Part shown: positions 24,942-34,205 of the stretch, piece after piece
Layout: every line of letters begins with the position of its first letter
Numbering within the stretch: position 1 is the first letter of the stretch
DNA from: Glaciecola sp047250385
GTDB taxonomy: Bacteria; Pseudomonadota; Gammaproteobacteria; Enterobacterales; Alteromonadaceae
Assembly (NCBI RefSeq): GCF_047250385.1
Contig: NZ_JBLBVM010000039.1
Location: 21,002 to 85,001, forward strand
Reading direction: 5' to 3'
DNA: 64,000 nucleotides
Notes under the pieces: generated by a model
The model's database searches: none
What the model saw: the letters and a program-made list of their open reading frames with translations, nothing else
Told to the model about the DNA's origin: nothing
Position numbers and translations under genes: made by a program

Positions 24942-25855
24942 TAGAAGTAACCCTCCATTTTTTTCTTTTCCATAGAACCGGAAGAGTCATGATCGATAAC
25001 ACGACCTTGACGTTCTGATGTTTTGGTCAGTAGCATCTCTTGTATAACTTCAGGTAATGTATCCGCGGTCGATTCAACAGCACCTGTTAAAGGATAGCAA
25101 CCTAGTGTTCTAAATCGTACAGAACGCATCTCAGGCGTTTCACCTGGCTCTAATGGCATGCGATCATCATCAACCATAAAGTAAGTGCCATCACGTTTAA
25201 CCACTGGTCGAGGCTTAGCTAAATATAATGATGGAATTTCTATATTCTCAAGGTAGATGTATTGCCAGATATCAAGTTCCGTCCAGTTGGACATTGGGAA
25301 TACACGAATACTTTCACCTTTGTTGATTTGGCTATTATAAATATTCCACAATTCGGGGCGTTGGTTTTTCGGATCCCAGCGGTGGTTTTCGTCCCTGAAC
25401 GAGTACACGCGCTCTTTTGCTCGCGACTTCTCTTCGTCTCTTCGGGCCCCACCAAAAGCAGCATCAAATTTATATTCATTCAAAGCTTGCTTCAATGCTG
25501 CTGTTTTCATGATGTCTGTATGTTTTGCACTGCCGTGTGAAAAAGGCCCAACCCCTTGGTCAATACCTTCTTGATTCGTATGAACAAGTAAATTTAGATT
25601 GTGCTTTTTCGCCATTTCGTCTCTGAAAGAAATCATCTCCTTGAACTTCCACGTAGTATCAACGTGTAACAATGGGAAAGGAATGACGCCTGGCGCAAAT
25701 GCTTTTCTTGCTAGGTGTAAAAGCACTGATGAGTCTTTACCAACGCTATACAACATAACGGGGTTGTCAAATTCAGCAGCAACTTCCCGAAAAATATGAA
25801 TACTCTCAGCTTCAAGCTGTTTTAAGTGAGTAATAGTAGGTGTTGAGGTGGTCAT
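24941..25855 (-). CDS. cysD: CysD: sulfate adenylyltransferase small subunit
   Basis: ATP sulfurylase catalytic subunit of the PP-loop superfamily. The 304-residue protein has the PP-loop VMLYSVGKDSSVLLHLARKAF, FPLLHVDTTWKFKEMI, AFGGARRDEEKSRAKER and the C-terminal SERQGRVIDHDSSGSMEKKKMEGYF, which matches bacterial CysD to the last residues. It is the first gene of the cys unit; the 186-bp upstream gap is AT-rich and I could not pick out a CysB site with confidence. Confidence 0.97.
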   Translation of the reverse strand: MTTSTPTITHLKQLEAESIHIFREVAAEFDNPVMLYSVGKDSSVLLHLARKAFAPGVIPFPLLHVDTTWKFKEMISFRDEMAKKHNLNLLVHTNQEGIDQGVGPFSHGSAKHTDIMKTAALKQALNEYKFDAAFGGARRDEEKSRAKERVYSFRDENHRWDPKNQRPELWNIYNSQINKGESIRVFPMSNWTELDIWQYIYLENIEIPSLYLAKPRPVVKRDGTYFMVDDDRMPLEPGETPEMRSVRFRTLGCYPLTGAVESTADTLPEVIQEMLLTKTSERQGRVIDHDSSGSMEKKKMEGYF

Positions 25856-26041
25856 TTCAGCGACAATCTCCCTTTAAGTAGTTAATATGCTAAAAATATA
25901 TATGCATAGAACAATAACATATTTAAAGTTCGTTCGATTATGATAATTTGGAATGTCTAATAGCGTATTGATAACTAAAACATTGGATATGTTATAGGAT
26001 TGTTATAAGCGGTCTGTAATTGAATTGACTGAGTTTAGGGT

Positions 26042-27262
26042 CTACAAGAGCTCTAACATCTTTTCTTCAGCCCAAATACCTGCAATTTCGTATTCATCAA
26101 GAATTTGAGTGTAAGAAATATTCAATCGTTTGCAGTTATCTTCCATTTCCTGCCAGTTGCCTTTTTCGAAATGTTGACACAAGGTAATGCAATCAGCCAG
26201 CCAACCTTTATTTTCAGTTAAGGCTAACTTTATTTCTGAAGACAATGGCAAGTCATTAATTACCGTTACTAAATTTGCATCGAGCATCGCGTCTACTAGC
26301 GATAACATACCTGTTAGAAATGCAGATGAGCTGCTGTTTCTTTGCATGCAATGCGGAGCGAGTAACTCACAGAATTTAGCTCGTTGCATGGATAAACGAA
26401 TTAGCTCTTGCGGTTTATCGCCAATAAATTGTGCAGCAAATAGTAATCCCACAAAGCGCTGTAATTCATACTTACCTAACACCAGCACAGCTTGCTTAAT
26501 GGTTTTTATTGGATTGCGACGTTTAAAAATGGCTGATTGCGTGTATCTCAGAAGCTTAAATGAAAGGGTAACATCCAATTCAAATAGCTGAGCAATTTGA
26601 CTAAAGTCTGGATCTTCAACAGACAACTTGTTCATTAAACTTGCAATAGAGGCTTGCCCCGGAGTTAATGACAAGCTTTTCATGACTTCAGGGCGACTAA
26701 AAAAGTAGCCTTGAAAGTAATCAAATCCTAATTCTAAAGTTTCCTCAAACTGCTGATTGGTTTCTACCTTTTCAGCAAGCAATTTAATTTTAGGAAACTT
26801 TTTAACCGCAGCAATGGTTCTGTGCACTTCTTCAGCCGAGCTTTCGAGGTAATCAATTTTAACGATTTCTACATACTCGTAAAAAGGCGTCCATTTATCG
26901 TCGTGAATAAAATCGTCTAAGGCTAAAACGTAGCCTTTTTGATGAAGCCGTTGAAATACTTTGTAAAGTCCTTTGGTTGGACGTGCGGTTTCAAGTATTT
27001 CAACGACAACTTTTTCTTTCGGCAGCAATTCGGGGTAGCCCCCAAGTAAGGTTTGCTGAGTAAAGTTAATAAAGGCCATTTTGCCATCGGCAAGTCGGTC
27101 TAAGCCAAGATCTAACTGCAAGCCTTCTATCATCTTAGACGTCGCCTTTTCTTGGTCAACATCAGGAAAAACGTTGTCCAAGCTAGTACGAAAAAGTAAT
27201 TCGTACCCAAAGAGCTCCTTGTTTTTATCAAGGATAGGTTGGCGAGCAGCAAAAAAGCCCAT
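26042..27262 (-). CDS. EAL-HDOD domain signalling protein (YuxH/CdgJ-like)
   Basis: A 406-residue cytosolic protein. Residues 1-200 are an EAL domain of the YuxH type: FAARQPILDKNKELFGYELLFR, FINFTQQTLL, VVVEILET, LALDDFI, KIDYL, LLAEKVET and YFQGYFFS. Most metal and general-base positions (E, N, E, D-D, K, E, Q) persist, but the DFGTGYSS loop is replaced by DFIHDDKW, so c-di-GMP hydrolysis is doubtful. Residues 205-400 are an HDOD domain (LTPGQASIASLMNKL and onward), without HD-GYP catalytic residues. Vibrio CdgJ of this architecture affects motility. It lies 23 bp from putP on the same strand. Confidence 0.88.
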   Translation of the reverse strand: MGFFAARQPILDKNKELFGYELLFRTSLDNVFPDVDQEKATSKMIEGLQLDLGLDRLADGKMAFINFTQQTLLGGYPELLPKEKVVVEILETARPTKGLYKVFQRLHQKGYVLALDDFIHDDKWTPFYEYVEIVKIDYLESSAEEVHRTIAAVKKFPKIKLLAEKVETNQQFEETLELGFDYFQGYFFSRPEVMKSLSLTPGQASIASLMNKLSVEDPDFSQIAQLFELDVTLSFKLLRYTQSAIFKRRNPIKTIKQAVLVLGKYELQRFVGLLFAAQFIGDKPQELIRLSMQRAKFCELLAPHCMQRNSSSSAFLTGMLSLVDAMLDANLVTVINDLPLSSEIKLALTENKGWLADCITLCQHFEKGNWQEMEDNCKRLNISYTQILDEYEIAGIWAEEKMLELL

Positions 27263-27285
27263 ATTTAGATTTGTTGTCCTGTCAT

Positions 27286-28806
27286 TTATTTTTTACTTTC
27301 TTTAGCATACATATCGGCAAAAGAAGAGAAAAGTGAGCGTATATTTTCGTCTTTTTCTGGCTTCAGTAAGGACAGAATGACAATTACAATACTAGATACA
27401 ATAAAGCCCGGAATGATCGCATAAAGTTCTGGGTAAATAGAACCGCCATTTTCACCCAATGGTGCATAAATCCATACTAATACAGTAGCTGCGCCACTCA
27501 CAATTCCACCAAGTGCTGCTATTCGACTCATATCTTTCCACAGCAATGAGAACAATACTAATGGGCCAAATGCAGCACCAAAGCCAGCCCAAGCATTACT
27601 CACCAAGGTTAATATACTGCTATTCTTGTCATAGGCAAGTGCAATCGCCACTACTGCAACTAAGGCAACGCTGATTCGACCGATTATTACTTGTTTGTGC
27701 TCACTGCACTCTTGATCAAGAAAGGTCACATATACATCTCTTGTTAGTGAGCTTGATGTCACTAGTAGCTGTGAAGAGATTGTACTCATAATCGCAGCTA
27801 AGATTGCGGCCAGAAGAAAACCACCAATTAAAGGGTGAAATAGTAATTGTGACAAGGTGATGAAAACAGTTTCTGGATCATCTAAAGTTTGACCAATTGA
27901 ATTCATATAAGCGAGGCCAAATAAACCTGTCGCTGCAGCTCCGAAGATAGAAACAATCATCCACGACATGCCAATTCTGCGTGCCGTTGGCATTTCCTTT
28001 ATGCTCGATATAGCCATAAAGCGTACAATTATGTGAGGTTGACCAAAGTAACCTAAACCCCACGACATCAATGAAACAATACCGATGAAGCTTATGGTTG
28101 CACCCGTACTAGCATCCACAAACAAGGAAAGAAGATTGCTGTCAGTTGCCGATAAAAGGTCGAGTGTACTGTTGATGCCACCGAGTTCAAATATAACAAC
28201 GGTCGGCACCATCACTAACGCGATGAACATGATTACGCCTTGCACAAAATCAGTCAAACTAACGGCCATAAAGCCACCGAATAGCGTGTAACAGACCACT
28301 ACGCCGGCTGTGATGTATAAACCTACTTCATAGTTGTAGCCGAACGAAGATTCGAATAACTTTCCGCCGGCGGCAATGCCAGATGAAGTATAAAGTGTGA
28401 AGAATATGATAATAACGATGGAGGCAATAATTCTTAAAGAGCGGCTTTTATCGTAAAAACGGTTCTCAAAATAGTCTGGTAAGGTTATCGCATCTTTCGC
28501 GACTTCGGTGAAAACACGCAATCTGGGTGCTACAAAAATATAATTCAACCATGCACCAAAACATAGACCAAAAGCAATCCATAATGAAGATGCCCCTGAC
28601 AAATACATTGCTCCAGGAATTCCCAATAACATCCAGCCACTCATATCTGAAGCACCTGCTGATAGTGCGACAACAGGGGCACTTAACTTTCTGCCACCTA
28701 ATAAATAGCCAGAGGAAGTATCTTCATTTTTTCGATATGCGTAAACGCCTATTCCAATCATAGCAATAAAGTAGAGAGCTAAAGATATTAAAGTACCTGT
28801 TTCCAT
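27286..28806 (-). CDS. putP: PutP: sodium/proline symporter
   Basis: A 506-residue sodium:solute symporter (SSF family) with about 13 helices. It has GYLLGGRKLSAPVVALSAGASDMSGWMLLG, the Na+ site region typical of PutP, FCFGAWLNYIFVAPRLR-like TM3, GGFMAVSLTDFVQGVIMF, and ILAAIMSTISSQLLVTSSSLTRDVY, the SSF signature around TM9. These match PutP more closely than PanF or acetate permease. Imports proline for nutrition or osmoprotection. No putA is adjacent. Confidence 0.93.
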   Translation of the reverse strand: METGTLISLALYFIAMIGIGVYAYRKNEDTSSGYLLGGRKLSAPVVALSAGASDMSGWMLLGIPGAMYLSGASSLWIAFGLCFGAWLNYIFVAPRLRVFTEVAKDAITLPDYFENRFYDKSRSLRIIASIVIIIFFTLYTSSGIAAGGKLFESSFGYNYEVGLYITAGVVVCYTLFGGFMAVSLTDFVQGVIMFIALVMVPTVVIFELGGINSTLDLLSATDSNLLSLFVDASTGATISFIGIVSLMSWGLGYFGQPHIIVRFMAISSIKEMPTARRIGMSWMIVSIFGAAATGLFGLAYMNSIGQTLDDPETVFITLSQLLFHPLIGGFLLAAILAAIMSTISSQLLVTSSSLTRDVYVTFLDQECSEHKQVIIGRISVALVAVVAIALAYDKNSSILTLVSNAWAGFGAAFGPLVLFSLLWKDMSRIAALGGIVSGAATVLVWIYAPLGENGGSIYPELYAIIPGFIVSSIVIVILSLLKPEKDENIRSLFSSFADMYAKESKK

Positions 28807-28956
28807 AAAAACCTCTGTTATTTTTATTATTGTGTTGATGGTAACAGATAAGCGACTTTAAGCTCAACTTACGTTAGTAGTGAATGTAAGATTCTGATTT
28901 TAATAAATTTAATAGGCTCGATATGATATATGCCTAAGCGAGCATTAAATTCAGTC

Positions 28957-28988
28957 AAAAAAAACCGCAATGCATAAGTCATTGCGGT
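28957..28988 (-). terminator. Terminator of the sigma factor/DUF3379 operon
   Basis: On the minus strand the perfect 9-bp stem ACCGCAATG / CATTGCGGT with a 7-nt loop runs into eight T. It lies 30 nt beyond the DUF3379 stop at 29018. Confidence 0.85.
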
Positions 28989-29017
28989 CAGAGTTGCTCA
29001 GGGGGAAGTATTCGATT

Positions 29018-29722
29018 TTAAAATCTAAACGATGTTTTCGCTACTTTTTGTAACTGAGATACATCATCTGTGTTGTTGCCAACAATGATAATTTTTGCCG
29101 ATTCTAAGAGGAATGAAGTTCCAACAAATTCACTATTACTAAACGTTTCTTGCAAGCCTTTACTTTCACTGTCGGGTACTACAAAGAGGGAAATGAGGCC
29201 CTTTTCACCTTTAATGATCATGTGTAAGCTCTTGATCGTGTCTAAGTAACAGTAGTTTGCCGATACAACTTCACCAATGTCTTTCGACATGACGCCGTTA
29301 AAACTCGCCATTTTTTGGTTGATAGAATCTTGAGTCACATTGCTTTGACTCATCGACAGTTCTTTCATGATGTAGTCACTGCTAACGTGAGCGTACACAT
29401 CATTAACCAAGCCATTATTTCCTGCAAACAAAGTCATGTAGGAAATGCCTGCAACCATCGCCAGTGACGCGGCCATTGCGAAATACCATGGTCGTTTTTG
29501 TCGTTTTTGAGAGAATTCGTCCAGTCCCTGACGCAAAATGAGTTTGTCAGCGAAATTTTCCGGTACCGGAATGTTCATTGCTTGCACAATTTGCGCATCC
29601 ATTGTTTTTACTTCATCCCAAAACGCTTGTTTTGCTGGGTCATCTTTAGCCGCCTGAATAATTTCGGGATCGGTTGTATTTGGCTCAGCATAAATGGTGC
29701 GACGAAATGTCAATTCATCCAT
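29018..29722 (-). CDS. DUF3379 family membrane protein, probable anti-sigma factor
   Basis: A 234-residue protein with a single membrane segment (RPWYFAMAASLAMVAGISYMTLF, about residues 82-104), a cytoplasmic N-terminal region with DDPAKQAFWDEVKTMD, and a periplasmic C-terminal half containing one cysteine in VVSANYCYL. The layout and the N-terminal pattern fit the DUF3379 proteins found beside ECF sigma genes in Alteromonadales. Its start overlaps the sigma gene by 8 nt, so the pair is coupled. An anti-sigma role is inferred from topology and context. Confidence 0.8.
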   Translation of the reverse strand: MDELTFRRTIYAEPNTTDPEIIQAAKDDPAKQAFWDEVKTMDAQIVQAMNIPVPENFADKLILRQGLDEFSQKRQKRPWYFAMAASLAMVAGISYMTLFAGNNGLVNDVYAHVSSDYIMKELSMSQSNVTQDSINQKMASFNGVMSKDIGEVVSANYCYLDTIKSLHMIIKGEKGLISLFVVPDSESKGLQETFSNSEFVGTSFLLESAKIIIVGNNTDDVSQLQKVAKTSFRF

Positions 29723-30272
29723 TTACCTGTTCTCCTTTTGGTTGATCGCCTAATAAGGCTTCTTTAATTTGATTTCTTGCTCTAAACAATCGGGTCATAA
29801 CGGTGTTCTTATTTAAATTCAACTGCTCTGCAATTTCTTCACCGCTAAAACCCATCAATACTTGCATCATTAATGGCTCTCTATATTCTTCACTTAAATT
29901 CGCCATGATTCGTCTTAACTCTCGATGTTCAAGTGCGACATCCCCTAATTCATTTGGGTCGGCGACTGCTACATCCTCAATATCAACTAGGTCGAATTGC
30001 TTGCGTTCAAACCTACGTGCATTTTCGCGACGTAAAATGGTGATTAGCCATGATTTGGCTGCGCCTTCGTCTTTTAGCGAATCGAGAGATTTCCACGCTC
30101 TTAAAAATGTTTCTTGCACAACATCTTCTGCAATCGCTTTGTCTCTGATTAACCACATTGCATATCGAAAAATATCCGCATGTAATGCCTTAACGAGCGC
30201 TTCATATCGTTTTTGTTTTTTCATCATGTCAGTAGAGACCGAGGACTCTTGTACTTTATTTCGGGTAAACAT
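29715..30272 (-). CDS. ECF-type RNA polymerase sigma factor
   Basis: A 185-residue sigma-70 family protein. Region 2: DIFRYAMWLIRDKAIAEDVVQETFLRAWKSLDSL (residues about 33-66), with AAKSWLITILRREN following. Region 4: LSEEYREPLMMQVLMGFSGEEIAEQLNLNKNTVMTRLFRARNQIKEAL (121-168), containing the helix-turn-helix. Regions 1 and 3 are absent, which defines the ECF group. The start could be 30272 or the Met pair at residues 16-17 (30227/30224); the first is kept because an AAGAAG precedes it. Likely released by the DUF3379 protein under an unknown envelope signal. Confidence 0.9.
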   Translation of the reverse strand: MFTRNKVQESSVSTDMMKKQKRYEALVKALHADIFRYAMWLIRDKAIAEDVVQETFLRAWKSLDSLKDEGAAKSWLITILRRENARRFERKQFDLVDIEDVAVADPNELGDVALEHRELRRIMANLSEEYREPLMMQVLMGFSGEEIAEQLNLNKNTVMTRLFRARNQIKEALLGDQPKGEQVNG

Positions 30273-30383
30273 GAATATTCTTCTTTTTTATATACTGCGC
30301 AGAGAGTACTTTATTTGAATGCATTGTTCGAACATTGATTTTTGCGGGTTCGATAGGGTTGTGAAGGCTGTTACTACTTAGAA

Positions 30384-30420
30384 TAAAAAAAATCGCACAA
30401 CTCGGTGTTATGCGATTTTA
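30384..30420 (-). terminator. Terminator after the DUF885 gene
   Basis: On the minus strand AAAATCGCA and TGCGATTTT pair as a 9-bp stem around a 13-nt loop, followed by a run of T. It lies about 60 nt after the DUF885 stop at 30478. Confidence 0.8.
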
Positions 30421-30477
30421 AGCTTAGATGGGTATTTGCTATGACTCAATAAATGAGTACAAATCAAGTAGCGTATG

Positions 30478-32346
30478 TTACTTCGTGGCTAAAACCCACT
30501 TATTCACGTTGTCTTCTAAAATTGTTAAAGGAACCGGACCGTCTTTTAACACTGCATCATGAAAGCCTCGGTAATCAAATTTGTCGCCTAGCTCAGCTTG
30601 AGCTTTATCACGCAATTCCATTATCTTAAGTTTACCAATCATATACGCAGTTGCTTGACCTGGCATTGCGATATAACGTTCAATTGCTTTAACCGAGTCA
30701 GCTTCAGGGTTTGGCGTATTCTCAACTAAGTATTGAATGGCTTTTTCGCGGCTCCAACGCATTTCGTGAATGCCCGTGTCTACAACGAGTCGGCAAGCTC
30801 TCCATAACTCCATGGCTAAGCGACCAAAGTCAGAGTAGGGGTTTTCGTAAAAACCCATGTCTTTCCCTAACTCTTCGGTGTACAAACCCCATCCCTCTGT
30901 GTAGGCCGTGAAACTAACATATTTCTGAAACTCAGGAATGCCTTCAAGTTCTTGAGCAATAGCCCGTTGCATGTGATGACCAGGAATTCCCTCATGATAA
31001 GCCAAAGCTTCCATTTGGTATGTTGGCATGCTGCGCATATCGAAAAGGTTGGCGTAGTAAGTACCAGGACGACTGCCATCTTTCGACGGACTCTGATAAA
31101 ACGCTTTCCCCGCGGATTCTTCACGGAATGCTTCTACGCGTTTAACCACCATTCGCGCTTTCGGAGTTAAGCCAAAATACTCTGGAAGTTTAGCCTCCAT
31201 CGTATCGATGTAATCCTTGGCTTCAGTCATATAACGCTGACGACCTTCGTCTGAATCTTCATAGTAAAATTGGTCATCGTTGCGCATGAATAAGAAAAAT
31301 TCTTGCAATGTGCCTTTGAAATTAACTTGCTTCATGATTTCACGCATTTGATTGTGAATGCGCTCAACGTTATCCAAACCTATTTGATGAACTTCTTGAG
31401 CGCTTAAATCTGTTGTCGTAAACCAATTTAATCTGTTTTGGTACCACTCACTGCCATTTGGTAAGCGCCACACACCATCACCTTCAGGCGTAAGCATGCG
31501 TTGTTTGCCCAGTTCAGCAAGAAGCTTTTCATAAGCGGGTTGGACTGAGTTTTGTAAGGCTGCCTTTGCGTCTGCAATTAAACCATATTGTTCGGCATTA
31601 CTTAAACCTGATGCGCTTAGCTTTTTCTTAAAGTCGGCCAAAATCGTGGAGTCAGCAGGGCTTTCAGCAAAAGGATTACCTTTAATCACATTTGCCGCGG
31701 CTTGCATCATTTGGTCGTAAGCCCAAGCTGGTGGCATCACGCCTAATTTTTCTCGAATTCTTAATTGTTCAATAACTTGATCGAAGAGCGCATCCACTTT
31801 GTTCAATCTACTAATGTAGGCTTTCGCATCATCTTCATTTTCAATTCGGTGAATATTAATGAGGAAACTGGGGATCCTTGTATGCCAAGCACTGAATTGG
31901 TGCATTGTATAAGTATGGTGCCTGAATTCATCGTTGGCTAGTTTGCGTTCTAAGTCGATTTTGTAAATAGATAAACTAAGTTTTTCAGCATCGCTTAAGG
32001 TGCTTTCGTCAAATTCATTTGCTTGCTTTAAACGGGCTTCCATCAGCGCACGAGTCTCATCTGCCTGTGCTTCAGAAAAGTCACCCCATTTATCATAGTC
32101 CCACTTTATACCCATGTAACTTTGGGCCATTGGAGAGCGTTTCAAATCGGTTTCTCTGCTCTGAGCAAAAAAAGCTGCTAGTCGTTCTGACTCTGTTGCC
32201 GGTTTTTTTACTTCCTGAGTTTGCACTGGCTGAGTTTGCTGGCTGTCAGTGTTTGATGGCGGGCTGCAGGCTGCCATTGCCATGACTATTGTCGATACGG
32301 CGAATAGTTTTGCAGGAATACTTATTTTTACGCTTCGTTTTATCAT
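30478..32346 (-). CDS. DUF885 family lipoprotein, probable metallopeptidase
   Basis: A 622-residue exported protein. The signal STIVMAMAACSPPS ends in a lipobox-like Cys, so it is probably lipid-anchored. The DUF885 domain fills most of the rest: MQSYMGIKWDYDKW-type N-terminal region, and the zinc motif YHEGIPGHHM with HEGIPGHH at residues 451-458 (an HExxxxHH variant), followed by FTAYTEGWGLYTEELGKDMG, which likely supplies the third ligand. DUF885 proteins are regarded as zinc peptidase-like enzymes; substrate unknown. Length is usual for the family. It is a single-gene unit. Confidence 0.88.
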   Translation of the reverse strand: MIKRSVKISIPAKLFAVSTIVMAMAACSPPSNTDSQQTQPVQTQEVKKPATESERLAAFFAQSRETDLKRSPMAQSYMGIKWDYDKWGDFSEAQADETRALMEARLKQANEFDESTLSDAEKLSLSIYKIDLERKLANDEFRHHTYTMHQFSAWHTRIPSFLINIHRIENEDDAKAYISRLNKVDALFDQVIEQLRIREKLGVMPPAWAYDQMMQAAANVIKGNPFAESPADSTILADFKKKLSASGLSNAEQYGLIADAKAALQNSVQPAYEKLLAELGKQRMLTPEGDGVWRLPNGSEWYQNRLNWFTTTDLSAQEVHQIGLDNVERIHNQMREIMKQVNFKGTLQEFFLFMRNDDQFYYEDSDEGRQRYMTEAKDYIDTMEAKLPEYFGLTPKARMVVKRVEAFREESAGKAFYQSPSKDGSRPGTYYANLFDMRSMPTYQMEALAYHEGIPGHHMQRAIAQELEGIPEFQKYVSFTAYTEGWGLYTEELGKDMGFYENPYSDFGRLAMELWRACRLVVDTGIHEMRWSREKAIQYLVENTPNPEADSVKAIERYIAMPGQATAYMIGKLKIMELRDKAQAELGDKFDYRGFHDAVLKDGPVPLTILEDNVNKWVLATK

Positions 32347-32463
32347 GTCCCTTTCCCGTTTTCTGTTTTTATAATTAGTTTTCTATTTATCTAATAGTAT
32401 AGCGAAATAACGCTAAGTTCATCTATCGATCTCAAATGAGTCAAGTATTCACCTTTAGACGTT

Positions 32464-34203
32464 TTAGGTTTTAGGATAAAGTCTAAATTTGTCCTGATTC
32501 TCATGTCTTTGCTGAATAGTTTGCTCTCTTAAATTTGATAATGCGGTTAGTAAAGCAGTGCTCTCCCACGTACCCGCTTGATTACCGTAAGCAGACTTCA
32601 TCATTTTGTTGTACTCAAGGACACAAACTTCGGCATTTAATTGCGTAAAACATTGATTGACGGAATTAACATCTTGCCCAATTAGCACTGTTAACCACTC
32701 ATGTAATGTCTGATTTGTCTGTTCAATATTCTTCATTTGGATAGTTTTACGCAGCGTATTCCACAATTCCGCTTCATCAGAATCGTGAACATTCGCGTTA
32801 TTTGGCTGATCATTATTGCTACGTTTATTTGTAACAATCATAAACCCAAAAATAAGCAAACTTAAAAGCCAGAGTACAAATAAACTTATGTGAAGCCAGT
32901 CGATTTGAAATTTGTCACTATTGGTGTTCACTAAATTTAGATTATTGTTACCTTGTGAGTTTTCTTCAATTTGTGTACTCGGCTTTTGATTGACCGGCGA
33001 AATTACTTCTATATTTGATGCAGCATCTTCACTTGGTGGTAAAACTTCTACCGAACGAGCAGGCAATTTTGCATATTCAGTTTGCTTAGTGACTACGTTG
33101 AACCATGGCACAACAACTTCGCCAACAACGAAAGTACCAACCTTATTTGGAATGATCGCTTCGCTTTGAATTTTTTGAGCAAATAATACAGCGCCTTTAT
33201 CAACGGTGCTTGTTGTTGCTTGATCAGGATAGGTTTTAAAATCGGGTGGGTATAAACCAGCAATTTCTGGCAATTGTTCCTCAACCAAACCTGCTGCTGT
33301 CAGAGTGATGGTGCGAGTGATAGGCTGCCCAAGTACGATGCTGCTCGGATCTTGTTGCCATTCTTCGTTTAACTGAACAAACTCGCTGGGCAACCAATGA
33401 TCCTGATAATTATTAGGTATCGGTAAAACGTTTATTTTAATGTTCGGTGCGACACGGTTAATAGGCTTGGTTCGACTAATGAAGCCAAAAGATTGGCGAG
33501 AATCAGTTACAGCTTCGCCACTAAACACTGTGCCTGATATTTCATATTCGCCACTTGCTTGCGGAATAATCGCATAAGTGCGTTCAATAACGCGGTATCT
33601 AACGCCATTTTGAAAGTCTTCATATTCTTTATCTTCACCCACTTGTTTAACAATCGCGTTTTCTAGTTCTGGCGCTTGCAGTGAACCGCGTTGGATATCT
33701 TTCGCAAGGTGAAGTTTTGTGGTGTATTTGATTTGTTGTTGTAGGTAAACTTCCTTCATATCCACGTTTGCAGTGACATAAAAGTCTCTAGGTGTAGCAC
33801 CTTGACCATTTCCAACTGGTGTCACAATAATATTGAATGCTTGGCTTTTTTGACCGTCCATTTCAAAAGAGGGGATAGTAAATTTACCTACTTTTTTAGG
33901 AAATAGTTGTGTTACCCATGTAGTGGTTTTTGTTGTGTTGAAATTGATTGAACGTGTCGACTGACTGATGGAAGTGCTCGACATTCTGAAGTCTTTTTCC
34001 AAAGCTGACAAGTCAATTTGCTTTGACGTTATTTCACCTTCAGCACTAATAATAAGCTGTACTGCTTCATCTATCATGATTGGGTTTTTATCAACAGATA
34101 CACGTAAGTCAGTGATTTTAGCCGCTGCTTCATAGGGTGTCATTAATGCAAGAGAGAAAAGCATTACCACCAAACATAAATACCAAACGGAATTGTGTTT
34201 CAT
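32464..34203 (-). CDS. BatD family protein (DUF oxygen-tolerance type)
   Basis: A 579-residue exported protein: signal peptide in the first 30 residues (WYLCLVVMLFSLALMTPYEAAA), then beta-rich domains beginning ITDLRVSVDKNPIMIDEAVQLIISAEG, which matches BatD. A C-terminal membrane helix lies at about residues 445-465 (ISLFVLWLLSLLIFGFMIV), with a cytoplasmic tail. I start at the ATG at 34203, which has AAGGA 9 nt upstream; the TTG at 34212 lies within the end of the preceding gene. Last gene of the MoxR-Bat operon. Bat proteins were linked to aerotolerance in Bacteroides; their exact role is unsettled. Confidence 0.9.
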   Translation of the reverse strand: MKHNSVWYLCLVVMLFSLALMTPYEAAAKITDLRVSVDKNPIMIDEAVQLIISAEGEITSKQIDLSALEKDFRMSSTSISQSTRSINFNTTKTTTWVTQLFPKKVGKFTIPSFEMDGQKSQAFNIIVTPVGNGQGATPRDFYVTANVDMKEVYLQQQIKYTTKLHLAKDIQRGSLQAPELENAIVKQVGEDKEYEDFQNGVRYRVIERTYAIIPQASGEYEISGTVFSGEAVTDSRQSFGFISRTKPINRVAPNIKINVLPIPNNYQDHWLPSEFVQLNEEWQQDPSSIVLGQPITRTITLTAAGLVEEQLPEIAGLYPPDFKTYPDQATTSTVDKGAVLFAQKIQSEAIIPNKVGTFVVGEVVVPWFNVVTKQTEYAKLPARSVEVLPPSEDAASNIEVISPVNQKPSTQIEENSQGNNNLNLVNTNSDKFQIDWLHISLFVLWLLSLLIFGFMIVTNKRSNNDQPNNANVHDSDEAELWNTLRKTIQMKNIEQTNQTLHEWLTVLIGQDVNSVNQCFTQLNAEVCVLEYNKMMKSAYGNQAGTWESTALLTALSNLREQTIQQRHENQDKFRLYPKT

Positions 34204-34205
34204 TA

